Shown piece by piece: positions 9,349 through 16,965 of a stretch of 38,092 bases of DNA (positions within the stretch are counted from its first letter, which is position 1; each line of letters opens with the position of its first letter). The notes beneath the pieces were generated by a model that was not told the origin of the DNA, did not search any database, and saw only the letters and a program-made list of their open reading frames with translations. The position numbers and the translations under genes are program-made. The DNA is from Streptomyces sp. MBT53 (lineage in GTDB: Bacteria; Actinomycetota; Actinomycetes; Streptomycetales; Streptomycetaceae). The stretch is taken from NCBI RefSeq assembly GCF_016654115.1, contig NZ_JAEQAZ010000075.1:1-38092 (forward strand), read 5' to 3'.

Positions 9349-9562
9349 GGTCCTGCCCTCCTCCGGAAACCGTCCTGCCCGTCGTGCCCGGTCCGCAGCC
9401 GCTGAGAAGCCACCGACCAGGCTGTTTACATGGACGCAACGCTAGATGCGCGGCGGGGCATTGATGAAGGGGTCGCATCCATCATTTTCCCTTCATCGGG
9501 CACATCTTTTTTCCCTCAACCGTGCCCCGGACGGGACGCGACCTCGATCCGTCCGCCGGGCG
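9122..9562. promoter_or_regulatory. Upstream region of the TIM-barrel operon with inverted repeat
   Basis: These 441 bp hold no recognisable gene apart from the weak ORF at 9118-9348. On the minus strand, TTCATC (9463-9468) and TAGCGT (9439-9444) could be -35/-10 elements with an 18-bp spacer. A perfect 9-bp inverted repeat, GATGAAGGG (9463-9471) and CCCTTCATC (9489-9497), overlaps the -35 and may be an operator. TGTTTACA (9423-9430) resembles half of a LacI-type site. The transcribed leader would be about 310 nt. Confidence 0.35.
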
Positions 9563-10789
9563 TCAGCCGGTCGGCCGCTTCAGGAACAGCTCCAGTCCCG
9601 TCAGGAGTCGGTCGACGTCCTCGCTGTCGGTGTAGGGCGCGAGGCCGATGCGCAGCCCGCCGGAGTCGCCCAGGCCGAGGCGGCGGGAGGCCTCGATGGC
9701 GTAGAAGGAACCGGAGGGTGCGTGGACGTGGCGTTCCGCGAGGAAGCGGGAGGCGTCCTGTGTGCCGTGCGCGCCGAAGGCCTCGTCGAAGGTCAGGAGC
9801 ACGGTGGGGGTGCGTTCGACCGCGTTGGAGTGGACGGTGATGCCGTCCAGGGCGGCGAGCCCCTGGTCGATGAGCGTGCGCAGGACGTCCTCGTGTCGGT
9901 GGAGCGCGGCGAGACTGGCCGTCAACCGTTCACGGCGGCTCCCGGCGGCGCCCGCGTCGAGACCCGCGAGGACGTCGACCGCCGCGCTGGTTCCGGCGAG
10001 CAACTCGTAGGGCAGGGTGCCTAGTTCGAAGCGCTCGGGGACCGCGTCGGAGGAGGGGAGGAGCTTGTCGGGACGCAGGGTCTCCAGCAGTTCGGGCCGG
10101 GCGGCGAGGACGCCGAGGTGGGGGCCGAGGAACTTGTACGGCGAGCACACGAAGAAGTCGGCGCCGAGTCGCCCGAGGTCGACCAGGGCGTGCGCGGTGT
10201 AGTGGACGCCGTCGACGTGGAACAGCGCTCCCGCCTCGTGTGCCAGGCGGGCTATTTCGGGGATCGCCGGCCGGGTGCCGATCAGGTTGGAGGCGGCGGT
10301 GACGGCGACCAGCCGGGTGCGGGCGGACATGGCCGCGCGGAGGTGGTCGAGGGTCAACTCACCGGTCGCCGGGTCGAAGTCCGCCCAGCGGACGGTGGCA
10401 CCGACCCGCTCGGCCGCTTGTGTCCAGGGGCGGATGTTGGCGTCGTGGTCGAGGCGGGTGACCACGACCTCGTCGCCGGGCGCCCACGTGTCGGCGAGGG
10501 TGCGGGCGAGGTCGTAGGTGAGCTGGGTGGCGCTGCGGCCGAAGACGATGCCCGCCGGGTTCGCGGCGAGGAGGTCGGCCATGGCCTCGCGGGCGCCGGT
10601 GACGATGGTGTCGGCGTTGCGCTCCCCCGCCGTGACCTGGCCCCGGTTGGAGAGGGGGTTCGACAGTGCGCGGGTGATGGCCTCGATGACGGGGCGGGGT
10701 GTCTGGGTGCCGCCGGGGCCGTCGAAGTGGGCGGTTCCGGTGCTGAGGGCGGGGAACAGGGCGCGCAGTGCGGTGATGTCGTACGTCAC
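9563..10789 (-). CDS. Cysteine desulfurase-like protein (class V aminotransferase fold)
   Basis: A 408-residue PLP-dependent enzyme of the class V aminotransferase family, in the cysteine desulfurase-like subgroup described by TIGR01976. The PLP Schiff-base lysine is most likely Lys219 in CSPYKFLGPH. FHVDGVHYT carries the Asp that contacts the pyridine nitrogen and the following His. The opening HFDGPGGTQTPRPV and the segment NPLSNRGQ are typical of this subgroup. The start is GTG at 10787-10789 with AGGAG upstream. It lies 36 bp downstream of the LuxR-type regulator in the same direction. No SufE/IscU partner is visible, so a selenocysteine- or cysteine-lyase-like role in small-molecule metabolism is possible; the substrate is unknown. 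Confidence 0.9.
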   Translation of the reverse strand: MTYDITALRALFPALSTGTAHFDGPGGTQTPRPVIEAITRALSNPLSNRGQVTAGERNADTIVTGAREAMADLLAANPAGIVFGRSATQLTYDLARTLADTWAPGDEVVVTRLDHDANIRPWTQAAERVGATVRWADFDPATGELTLDHLRAAMSARTRLVAVTAASNLIGTRPAIPEIARLAHEAGALFHVDGVHYTAHALVDLGRLGADFFVCSPYKFLGPHLGVLAARPELLETLRPDKLLPSSDAVPERFELGTLPYELLAGTSAAVDVLAGLDAGAAGSRRERLTASLAALHRHEDVLRTLIDQGLAALDGITVHSNAVERTPTVLLTFDEAFGAHGTQDASRFLAERHVHAPSGSFYAIEASRRLGLGDSGGLRIGLAPYTDSEDVDRLLTGLELFLKRPTG

Positions 10790-10825
10790 GAAGGTGAGCT
10801 CCTGTCGATGCGGCGGCTCGGGCGG

Positions 10826-11611
10826 TCAGCGTCCCGTGCGGGGTGGGAGCAGGCCGATCTCCTGCGCCCGTAGCACCGTACTCACCCGGTCGCGTGTGCC
10901 CAGTTTCCGGTACAGGCTCTCGACGTGCTTGTGCACCGTGCGCACGGAGATGCCCAGGCGGTGGGCGATGGCCGAGGCGGTGAGCGCGTCGGCGAGGAGC
11001 AGCAGGACGGTGACCTGGCGGGGTGTGAGCCTGCAGTCCTCGGGTATTTCGGGCGGGGTCTGGGTGGCGCGCCAGCGTTCGAGGAGTTGCCGCTGCTGTT
11101 CCACGCCGGCGAGCAGGGGCTGGATCATTTCGGCGGCGCGGACGTGGTCCTCGGTGAAGTCTGCGCCGGCCCGGTAGACGAGGGCGCCGGTGACCGGGGT
11201 GTCCGTGCCCGGCAGCGGGACGGCCAGGACGTGGTCGGCGTCCATCAGGCGGCTGATCGTGCCCGCCATGCGGCTGTCGGCCCAGCCCTTGCCGGCCATC
11301 CGGTGGGCGGTTCCGGGGCGGCGGGCGGCACCGGCGGTGACGTAGTGGTCCGCGAAGGGGTAGCCCCGGCGCAGTACCGCCATCGCCTCGTCGTCGATCC
11401 GCCCGAGGTGTGCCGCGGCGGCGGGCGAGAGCCCCATCGCGCCGGTCCGGTCGGTCCACTCGCCGAGCTTGTAGATCAGCGCCTCGCCGCCGCACAGGCC
11501 GGGCAGCGCCGCGGCGACCATCGGCCACAGCCGTGCGGGATCCCGTTCGTGCAGCGCCGCGACCGCCACGGTCAGCATGCGCTCATACGCCCCGGTCACC
11601 CCGACCGCCAT
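10826..11611 (-). CDS. LuxR-type helix-turn-helix transcriptional regulator
   Basis: A 261-residue regulator with a GAF-like N-terminal region (about residues 20-175) and a C-terminal LuxR/GerE helix-turn-helix (about 195-255: LTPRQVTVLLLLADALTASA, then ISVRTVHKHVESLYRKLGTR). No receiver aspartate is seen, so it is not a classical response regulator. The ATG at 9-11 of 11601-11611 has GTGAGGG upstream. The desulfurase-like gene follows it by 36 bp, so it probably controls that gene. The 208 bp upstream (11612-11819) contain its promoter region; only weak hexamers (TTTGCC, TATGGG) are visible there. Confidence 0.88.
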   Translation of the reverse strand: MAVGVTGAYERMLTVAVAALHERDPARLWPMVAAALPGLCGGEALIYKLGEWTDRTGAMGLSPAAAAHLGRIDDEAMAVLRRGYPFADHYVTAGAARRPGTAHRMAGKGWADSRMAGTISRLMDADHVLAVPLPGTDTPVTGALVYRAGADFTEDHVRAAEMIQPLLAGVEQQRQLLERWRATQTPPEIPEDCRLTPRQVTVLLLLADALTASAIAHRLGISVRTVHKHVESLYRKLGTRDRVSTVLRAQEIGLLPPRTGR

Positions 11612-11787
11612 ACGCCCTCACGATCCCGCTGTGTCACATCCACGTACGTACTTCTCCCCATACCACCACGGCAACGGCTTGCGGCAAACTTCACAGCGTG
11701 CCTGCAAGGCCCGGGTCCCGTAAGGATCAAGGGAGTTGACGGTACGGATCCGCCTGCGCGGGGGACAGGCGGACTCCTCTCCTACGA

Positions 11788-11837
11788 CTGTTTCCGGTCA
11801 GGGGACGGTCAGGCGCCGGTCAGGGCACCGGAAACAG
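11788..11837. terminator. Inverted repeat at the thioesterase 3' end, enclosing an 11-bp-period repeat
   Basis: A perfect 11-bp inverted repeat, CTGTTTCCGGT (11788-11798) and ACCGGAAACAG (11827-11837), has its right arm inside the last codons of the thioesterase gene. The 28-bp spacer carries CGGTCAGG three times, starting at 11795, 11806 and 11817, at an exact 11-bp period. It may act as a terminator; the loop is long for an efficient one. Confidence 0.4.
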
Positions 11838-12308
11838 CAGGCAGCTGCTGGTGGCGTGGGCGAGCAGCCGGTCCTTCTCGTCGAACAGCTGGGACTGGGC
11901 GAGCGCGGTGCGCCGTCCGCCGTTGAGGACGGTGCCGACGGCGCGGATGCGGCCGGTGTCGGCGGTGACCGGGCGCAGGAACTTCACGGTCAGGTCGAGC
12001 GAGGTGTAGCCCATGCCCTCCGGGAGCGTGGACTGCACGGCGCAGCCGGCCGCGGAGTCGAGCAGGGTGGCGAAGACCCCGCCGTGCACGCTGCCGATGG
12101 GGTTGTAGTGCTCCTCCCCCGGTATCAGGGAGAACACCGCACGCCCGAACTCCACCTCGTCGACGGTGAAGTTCAGGGTGGCGCCGATGGGCGCCGCGGG
12201 GAGCTGTCCGGCGATCACTTCCCGCAGGAATTCCAGACCCGTGGTCTTTCCCACGGCGGCTGCCGAGATCCCCGGATCCTGCCACTCGTACGTGCGTGAC
12301 CGTCCCAT
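11820..12308 (-). CDS. PaaI family hotdog-fold thioesterase
   Basis: A 162-residue hotdog-fold acyl-CoA thioesterase. The HGG-containing segment NPIGSVHGGVFATLLDSAAG is the PaaI-type signature, with Asp on the central helix as the probable catalytic acid. The C-terminal strands (DLTVKFLRPV, GRRTALAQSQLFDEKDRLLA) also fit. The ATG at 12306-12308 has GGAGG upstream. It is divergent from the HxlR regulator, and its predicted -35 element is covered by a palindrome (12366-12378), so it is likely the regulator's target. The acyl-CoA substrate is unknown. Confidence 0.9.
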   Translation of the reverse strand: MGRSRTYEWQDPGISAAAVGKTTGLEFLREVIAGQLPAAPIGATLNFTVDEVEFGRAVFSLIPGEEHYNPIGSVHGGVFATLLDSAAGCAVQSTLPEGMGYTSLDLTVKFLRPVTADTGRIRAVGTVLNGGRRTALAQSQLFDEKDRLLAHATSSCLLFPVP

Positions 12309-12329
12309 GCGGTACTGCCTCCTCTGCTG

Positions 12330-12378
12330 GCTTCTTCAATAGAAGCTAGATCCCGTCGCAGCTGACTGTCAATGACAG
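12330..12378 (-). promoter_or_regulatory. Thioesterase promoter with HxlR-type operator
   Basis: On the minus strand TTGACA (12367-12372), an 18-bp spacer and TAGCTT (12343-12348) form a good sigma-HrdB-type promoter for the thioesterase. The palindrome CTGTC-AAT-GACAG (12366-12378) covers its -35. A second inverted repeat, GCTTCT-TCAAT-AGAAGC (12330-12346), overlaps the -10 and start region. The CTGTC palindrome is the best candidate for the HxlR binding site. Confidence 0.55.
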
Positions 12379-12389
12379 AGCCAGGTGGC

Positions 12390-12401
12390 TATGGTGGCGG
12401 C
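12390..12401 (+). promoter_or_regulatory. -10 element for a probable leaderless HxlR transcript
   Basis: TATGGT (12390-12395) is followed by GGCGGC and then directly by the ATG at 12402. This TANNNT-N6-ATG layout, with no ribosome binding site, is the usual form of a leaderless mRNA in Streptomyces. Confidence 0.5.
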
Positions 12402-12884
12402 ATGGAATGGCTCGATGTGAGCACGGAGAACTGTCCGGTCCAGAGCACGCTCGATCTCGTCGGCGAGAAGTGGACCCTGCTGATCCTGCGGGACGCCTTC
12501 ATCAGGGTCCGCCGCTTCGACGACTTCAGGCGCCATATCGGGCTCTCGGACGCGGTGCTGTCCGACCGGCTCCGCAAGCTGGTCGCGGCCGGCATCCTGA
12601 CGACCGTGCCCTACCAGGAGGCGGGGAGCCGGACGCGCAACGAGTACCGGCTGACGGGCAAGGGCCGCGATCTGTGGCCGATCCTCATGGCGCTGCGGCA
12701 GTGGGGCGAGACGTATGCCGCCGATCCCGAGGGCCAGGTCCTCGACGTCCGGCACACCGGGTGCGGCGCGCCGGTACGGGTGGTGGTGGAGTGCGACGGA
12801 CCGCACGGCGCACTCGCACCGACCGAGGTGACGGCCGTTCCCGGACCGGCCGCCCGTCCCGTACGAACTCCGCTACCGGAGTGA
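12402..12884 (+). CDS. HxlR family winged-helix transcriptional regulator
   Basis: A 160-residue winged-helix regulator. CPVQSTLDLVGEKWTLLILR at the N terminus is the HxlR hallmark, including the Cys that is often redox- or aldehyde-sensitive. FDDFRRHIGLSDAVLSDRL forms the recognition region, and the EYRLTGKGRDLWPIL wing follows. The ATG at 12402 is preferred because that is where similarity starts and a TANNNT box lies 6 bp before it. It is divergent from the PaaI thioesterase. Its last 12 bp overlap the 3' end of the convergent GH92 gene. Confidence 0.9.
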   Translation: MEWLDVSTENCPVQSTLDLVGEKWTLLILRDAFIRVRRFDDFRRHIGLSDAVLSDRLRKLVAAGILTTVPYQEAGSRTRNEYRLTGKGRDLWPILMALRQWGETYAADPEGQVLDVRHTGCGAPVRVVVECDGPHGALAPTEVTAVPGPAARPVRTPLPE

Positions 12885-14960
12885 GCGCTTGGGCGGCTGC
12901 CGGAGCGAGTGCCTGGGCGACGCCGAGCCGACCGTGAGCGTGGTGCCGTCGCCCCGGTGGACGGTGGCGGTGGTGAACAGGGGTGCGGTGCGGGTGAGTT
13001 GGGCACTCCCGGGGATCTCGGGGTACAGGCCGAGGCTCGCCCACACCGCCCAGGACGACATGGCGCCGAGGTCGTCGTTGCCGACGAGACCGCCGGGTAC
13101 GTCGCTGAACAGTGTGGACAGCGCGCGGTGGACGACGGCCCCGGCGCGGTCCGTGTGGCCGACGTGGGCGTACGCCCAAGGGGTCCCGAACGAGGGCTCG
13201 TTGCCGAGGTAGGCGTACGGCTCCGAGGCGCCCGCGTTGAGGCTGCTGAAGAAGGTGTCGAGGCGGGTGGTGACCGCGGAGTCGCCGCCCATGGCGGTGA
13301 ACAGTCCGGGCAGATCCTGCGGCACCATCCAGGTGTACTGGGCCGCGTTGCCCTCCACGTACTCCGTCTTCTGGGCCGGGGTGAAGGCCGGCCAACTGCC
13401 GTCGGCGGCACGGGGCTGGATGTATCCGGTGGCGGGGTTGAAGAGGTTGCGCCAGTTCCCGGAGGCCCGCAGCAAGATGTTGTAGGCGGTCAAGTCCCCC
13501 AGCCGGTGGGCGAGTTGGGCCAGCGCATAGTCGGCGACGGCGTATTCGAGGGTGGTGGAGACCGAGCCCCACACCCCCTTGGTTCCGGCGGGGACGTAGC
13601 CGAGGGTGTCGTACTGCGTGTGTCCGGGGCGCTGGCGGTCGTCCTGGCGGTCCGCGAGAGCCGTGCGCAGCAGGACGTCGGCGTCGAAGTCGGTGCCGCC
13701 GAAGGCATGAATGGCGGACGCGATGGCGGGCAGCGGGTCGCCGACCATGACTCCGCTGCCGCCGTTCGCGAGCGTCCAGCGGTCGAAGTACCCGGCCTGC
13801 AGGCCCTGGTTGAGGACGGACTGCGCGATGTCGGAGGCCTCGCGCGGGGCGAGCAGCGCGAGCAGCTGGACCTGGCAGCGGTAGACGTCCCAGCCGGAGA
13901 AGTTCGCGTACTGCACATGCCCGGTACGGGTGCGGTGGACGAGCCCGTCCATGCCGGTGTAGCGGCCGTCGGTGTCGCTGAAGACGCTCGGGTGCAGGAG
14001 GGCGTGGTAGAGCGCGGTGTAGAAGACGCGGCGCTGGGCGTCCGTGCCGCCGCCGACGGTGACGCGGTTCAGCCAGGTGTTCCAGTCGGCGCGCACGGCC
14101 TGCCGGACGGTGTCGTACGACCGCGCCGCCTGCTCGGTGAGCGCGTTGCGGCGGGCGCCCTCGACGTCGACGAAGGAGACGCCGACCCGGGCGGTCACCG
14201 TGCGCACACCGGGGGCGAAGGTGACCATGGCCGCGGCGGCTTTGCCGTCCGGGTGGGCGGACTTGGCGAAGGGCTGGTCGAAGGTGGCGTGGAAGTAGAG
14301 CCGGTAGCGGTTCTTGGACTTGCAGAAGGCGCCGCTGTCGCTGTACCCGGACAGCGTGTCGGTACCGATGTCGACCGATCCGGTGGCCGCGGTGAACGCC
14401 TTGGCCGCGTCGATGCTCACCGCGGCCGGGCGGGTGTCGGTGGCCGGGTAGGTGAAGCGGGCCATGCCCGAGCGCTGGGTGGTGGTGAGGTCGGTGCCGA
14501 TGCCGTTGTCGAAGGTGACGTGGTAACTGCCGGGCGCCGCCTGCTCGTTGGTGTGCGAGAACGTGGCGTAGGCCGGCGGTGCGGCCTCCTGGGTGGGCAT
14601 GAAGGGGATGTTGCCGTAGGCGGCGCAGCCGGCTCCGGAGATGTGCGCGAGGCTGAAGCCGCGGATGCGGTTGTCGCCGTAGGAGTAACCGCCGTGCTGG
14701 TACGTCACGGTGTCGGGGCTCCACTGCATGCCGCCGAGCGGGGCCGAGGCTCCCGGGAAGGTGTTGCCCGCGCCGCCGCCGTGCCCGAAGTCCGGGCCGC
14801 CGGGGGCGGTGCCGACGAACGGGTTGACGTACCGCGCGAGATCGTCGACGGCCCGGGGCCGGGGCTTGCCGTCCGCCCGGACCGGGGCGGCGGCGGCCGT
14901 CCCTGACGCCACGAGCACCGAGGCCGCCAATGCGGCCCGCAGCAGGGGAAGTCGCACCAC
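12873..14960 (-). CDS. GH92 family glycosyl hydrolase (alpha-mannosidase type), C-terminally shortened
   Basis: A 695-residue exported enzyme of glycoside hydrolase family 92, whose members are calcium-dependent exo-alpha-mannosidases. A Sec-type signal peptide (LLRAALAASVLVASGTAAAA) is followed by the family opening VNPFVGTAPGGPDFGHGGG and PGASAPLGGMQWSPDT. The likely general acid Glu is in YVEGNAAQYTW, and the general-base Asp residues are in GNDDLGAMSSW, both intact. The C terminus is odd: after LYPEIPGSAQLTRTAP and TTLTVGSA the usual final beta-sheet segment is missing and replaced by a basic tail with an internal repeat (PRHSLR, PKRSLR). About 60-100 residues appear lost. The GTG start at 14958-14960 has GGAGA upstream. 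It may act with the GH2 enzyme on external glycans, though they are not an operon. Confidence 0.9.
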   Translation of the reverse strand: MVRLPLLRAALAASVLVASGTAAAAPVRADGKPRPRAVDDLARYVNPFVGTAPGGPDFGHGGGAGNTFPGASAPLGGMQWSPDTVTYQHGGYSYGDNRIRGFSLAHISGAGCAAYGNIPFMPTQEAAPPAYATFSHTNEQAAPGSYHVTFDNGIGTDLTTTQRSGMARFTYPATDTRPAAVSIDAAKAFTAATGSVDIGTDTLSGYSDSGAFCKSKNRYRLYFHATFDQPFAKSAHPDGKAAAAMVTFAPGVRTVTARVGVSFVDVEGARRNALTEQAARSYDTVRQAVRADWNTWLNRVTVGGGTDAQRRVFYTALYHALLHPSVFSDTDGRYTGMDGLVHRTRTGHVQYANFSGWDVYRCQVQLLALLAPREASDIAQSVLNQGLQAGYFDRWTLANGGSGVMVGDPLPAIASAIHAFGGTDFDADVLLRTALADRQDDRQRPGHTQYDTLGYVPAGTKGVWGSVSTTLEYAVADYALAQLAHRLGDLTAYNILLRASGNWRNLFNPATGYIQPRAADGSWPAFTPAQKTEYVEGNAAQYTWMVPQDLPGLFTAMGGDSAVTTRLDTFFSSLNAGASEPYAYLGNEPSFGTPWAYAHVGHTDRAGAVVHRALSTLFSDVPGGLVGNDDLGAMSSWAVWASLGLYPEIPGSAQLTRTAPLFTTATVHRGDGTTLTVGSASPRHSLRQPPKRSLR
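12876..12919. repeat. Imperfect 20-bp tandem repeat at the GH92/HxlR 3' overlap
   Basis: Two 20-bp units (12876-12895 and 12900-12919) are separated by GCTG and match at 17 of 20 positions. Both begin CCGGAG and end TGGGCG. The repeat encodes the abnormal end of the GH92 protein. Confidence 0.7.
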
Positions 14961-15079
14961 GTTTCTCCAGCCAGACAGGGAACCCGCCGCCCGCGCGGCG
15001 CCGGACCGCGAGTGTCCCCAATCCGATCTTCACAACGGCGTCGCCACACCGTCGGTGTCGCTGGAGCCAGCCGGTCGGG

Positions 15080-15748
15080 TCAGCGGATCGCGCCTCCCCG
15101 CCGCTCCACCAGCACCGCCAGTTCGGACGCGAAGAGTTCGGCCGGGTCGAAGCCCATGCCGGTGAAGTGGCCCGCGAGTTCCAGGGAGAGGACGCCGTGC
15201 AGGCGGGTCCAGAACGTCAGGGCCCAGTGAAGGGCCGCGGGCGGGGCGGGGTGGTCGCCCGCCCAGTCGCGGTGGTCCGCGAGATGCGTCTCGAACGGTG
15301 TCGCGGGACCGTCCGCGGGCCCGGCGGCGGTGCAGGCGTCCAGCAGGGTCGTCATGATCTCGGACGCGATGCCGGTGATGTCGTCGGGCGCGTGGTAGCC
15401 GGGGACGGGGGTGCCGTAAACGAGGAAGTACCGCTGAGGGTCGTCGAGGGCCCATGCGCGCAGGGTGTGGGCCAGTCCGGGCAGGTCGGTGCCGGTCCCG
15501 GCGGCCGCGCGGAAGGTGTCGGCGAGACTGCGGTACGCGTCCCGGACCAGCTCGGTGATCAGGTCGTCCCGGCTGGCGAAGTACCGGTAGAGCGCGGGGC
15601 CGCTCATGCCCATCCGCTTGGCGATGGCGTTGAGGGAGAGCGCGGAGGCGCCCGCCGTGGCGATCTGTTGCCGCGCGTGGTCCTTGATCTCCGTACGCAC
15701 CTGGTCGCGGTAGCGCTCACGCGGAGTCCTCGTGCCTGTTTCCGCCAT
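15080..15748 (-). CDS. TetR/AcrR family transcriptional regulator
   Basis: A 222-residue repressor. The N-terminal helix-turn-helix (about residues 28-65) includes LSLNAIAKRMGMSGPALYRY followed by FASRDDLI, typical of TetR. The C-terminal ligand domain contains LVYGTPVPGY and AALHWALTFWTRLHG, resembling TetR proteins with a WHG-type domain. The ATG is at 15746-15748. It is divergent from the MDR oxidoreductase across about 150 bp that contain repeated TTAGAA-type half-sites, so it probably represses both. Confidence 0.9.
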   Translation of the reverse strand: MAETGTRTPRERYRDQVRTEIKDHARQQIATAGASALSLNAIAKRMGMSGPALYRYFASRDDLITELVRDAYRSLADTFRAAAGTGTDLPGLAHTLRAWALDDPQRYFLVYGTPVPGYHAPDDITGIASEIMTTLLDACTAAGPADGPATPFETHLADHRDWAGDHPAPPAALHWALTFWTRLHGVLSLELAGHFTGMGFDPAELFASELAVLVERRGGAIR

Positions 15749-15793
15749 GACCGGCCGCCTTCCACACCTCAGGACTACACGCTCAAGCTTCAG

Positions 15794-15852
15794 TTAGAAG
15801 GTATCACGATTGCACTTGACGACCCCTTCTAGCGTGCGTTAGAACTTATAAC
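15794..15852. promoter_or_regulatory. TetR-type operators between the regulator and the MDR gene
   Basis: TTAGAAGG (15794-15801) and CCTTCTAG (15825-15832) are inverted, with one mismatch. GTTA-GAACTTA-TAAC (15838-15852) is a second palindrome sharing the TTAGAA core. TTGACG (15816-15821) could be the -35 of the oxidoreductase promoter, with the second palindrome overlying its -10. Confidence 0.5.
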
Positions 15853-15899
15853 GAACACGAAAGCGCATAGCTCGCCGCAGCTCACAAGTGGAGGTCGCC

Positions 15900-16937
15900 A
15901 TGAACAACACCACCGACGCACTCGTCGAGGTCGTCCTGCCGGGCAAGGTCGAGCCCGAGGGCCTGGAGGTCCGGCACGGAGCCGTCCCCGTCGCGGGCCC
16001 CGGCCAGGTCGTGATCCGGATGGAGGCGACCGGGGTCTCCTTCGCCGAGCAGCAGATGCGCCGCGGCCGGTACTACGACCAGCCCCCGTTCCCCTTCGTC
16101 CCCGGCTACGACCTGGTCGGTACCGTCCAGTGCGCCGGCACCGGCGTGGAGGCGGGCCTGGTCGGCACCCGGGTGGCCGCGCTGGTGAAGGTCGGCGGCT
16201 GGGCCAGCCATGTGCTGGTCGACGCGGCCGACGTGGTGCCGGTGCCGGCCGGGGTCGGCTCGGCGGAGGCCGAGACCGTGGTGGTCAACGGCATCACCGC
16301 CTGGCAGATGCTGCACCGCAAGGCCCGCATCCGCGCGGGCCAGACGATCCTGGTGCACGGCGCCAACGGCGGCGTCGGCACGGTCCTGGTCCAACTCGCC
16401 CGCGCGATGGGCGTGTACGTGATCGGCACGGCCTCACCGCGCCACCACGACGCGCTGCGCGAACAGGGCGTCGAGCCCATCGACTACCGCACCCCGGACC
16501 TCGCCGCCCGGGTCCGCGAGCTCGCCCCGCGCGGGGTGGACGCGGTCTTCGACCACGTCGGCGCCGAGAGCGTCGTCCGCTCCTGGCGCCTCCTCGCCCC
16601 CGGCGGCACCCTCGTCTCCTACGGCAGCGCCGCCACCCGCGACGACGAGGGCTCCAAGCAGCTGCCCGTGCTCAAGATCCTCGGCCGGGTCTGGGTGTGG
16701 AACGCGCTGCCCAACGGCCGACACGCCTACTTCTTCAACGTCTGGGCCGGACGCGCCCTGAACAAGAACCGCTTCCGCGCCCAGCTGCGCACCGACCTCT
16801 CACAGGTCTTCGCTGCCGTAGAGCGCGGCGAGGTCACACCGCGGATCGCGGCCCGGCTGCCGCTCGCCCGCGTCTCCGACGCCCTGCGCCTCGCCGAGTC
16901 GGGCACGGTCGCCGGCAAGGTCGTACTGACGCCGTAG
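15900..16937 (+). CDS. MDR-type NAD(P)H-dependent oxidoreductase (quinone oxidoreductase-like)
   Basis: A 345-residue medium-chain dehydrogenase/reductase. An N-terminal GroES-like domain (VIRMEATGVSFAEQQMRRG, PFPFVPGYDLVG) is followed by a Rossmann domain with the cofactor motif HGANGGVGTVLVQLA. No zinc-ligand pattern is visible, which fits quinone oxidoreductase-like members. The ATG at 15900 has GGAGG 5 bp upstream; the in-frame GTG at 15888 lies in that site and is not the start. It is the likely target of the divergent TetR regulator, perhaps in detoxification of enones or quinones; that role is an inference. It converges on the Nudix gene with a 28-bp gap. Confidence 0.88.
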   Translation: MNNTTDALVEVVLPGKVEPEGLEVRHGAVPVAGPGQVVIRMEATGVSFAEQQMRRGRYYDQPPFPFVPGYDLVGTVQCAGTGVEAGLVGTRVAALVKVGGWASHVLVDAADVVPVPAGVGSAEAETVVVNGITAWQMLHRKARIRAGQTILVHGANGGVGTVLVQLARAMGVYVIGTASPRHHDALREQGVEPIDYRTPDLAARVRELAPRGVDAVFDHVGAESVVRSWRLLAPGGTLVSYGSAATRDDEGSKQLPVLKILGRVWVWNALPNGRHAYFFNVWAGRALNKNRFRAQLRTDLSQVFAAVERGEVTPRIAARLPLARVSDALRLAESGTVAGKVVLTP

Positions 16938-16965
16938 TACGGCCTCCCGCGACGGCGTCCATCCG

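Noticed and set aside
12685..15033. 782-codon ORF on the minus strand overlapping the GH92 gene
   Set aside because: It is an out-of-frame shadow rich in Arg and Pro; the GH92 frame carries all family motifs.
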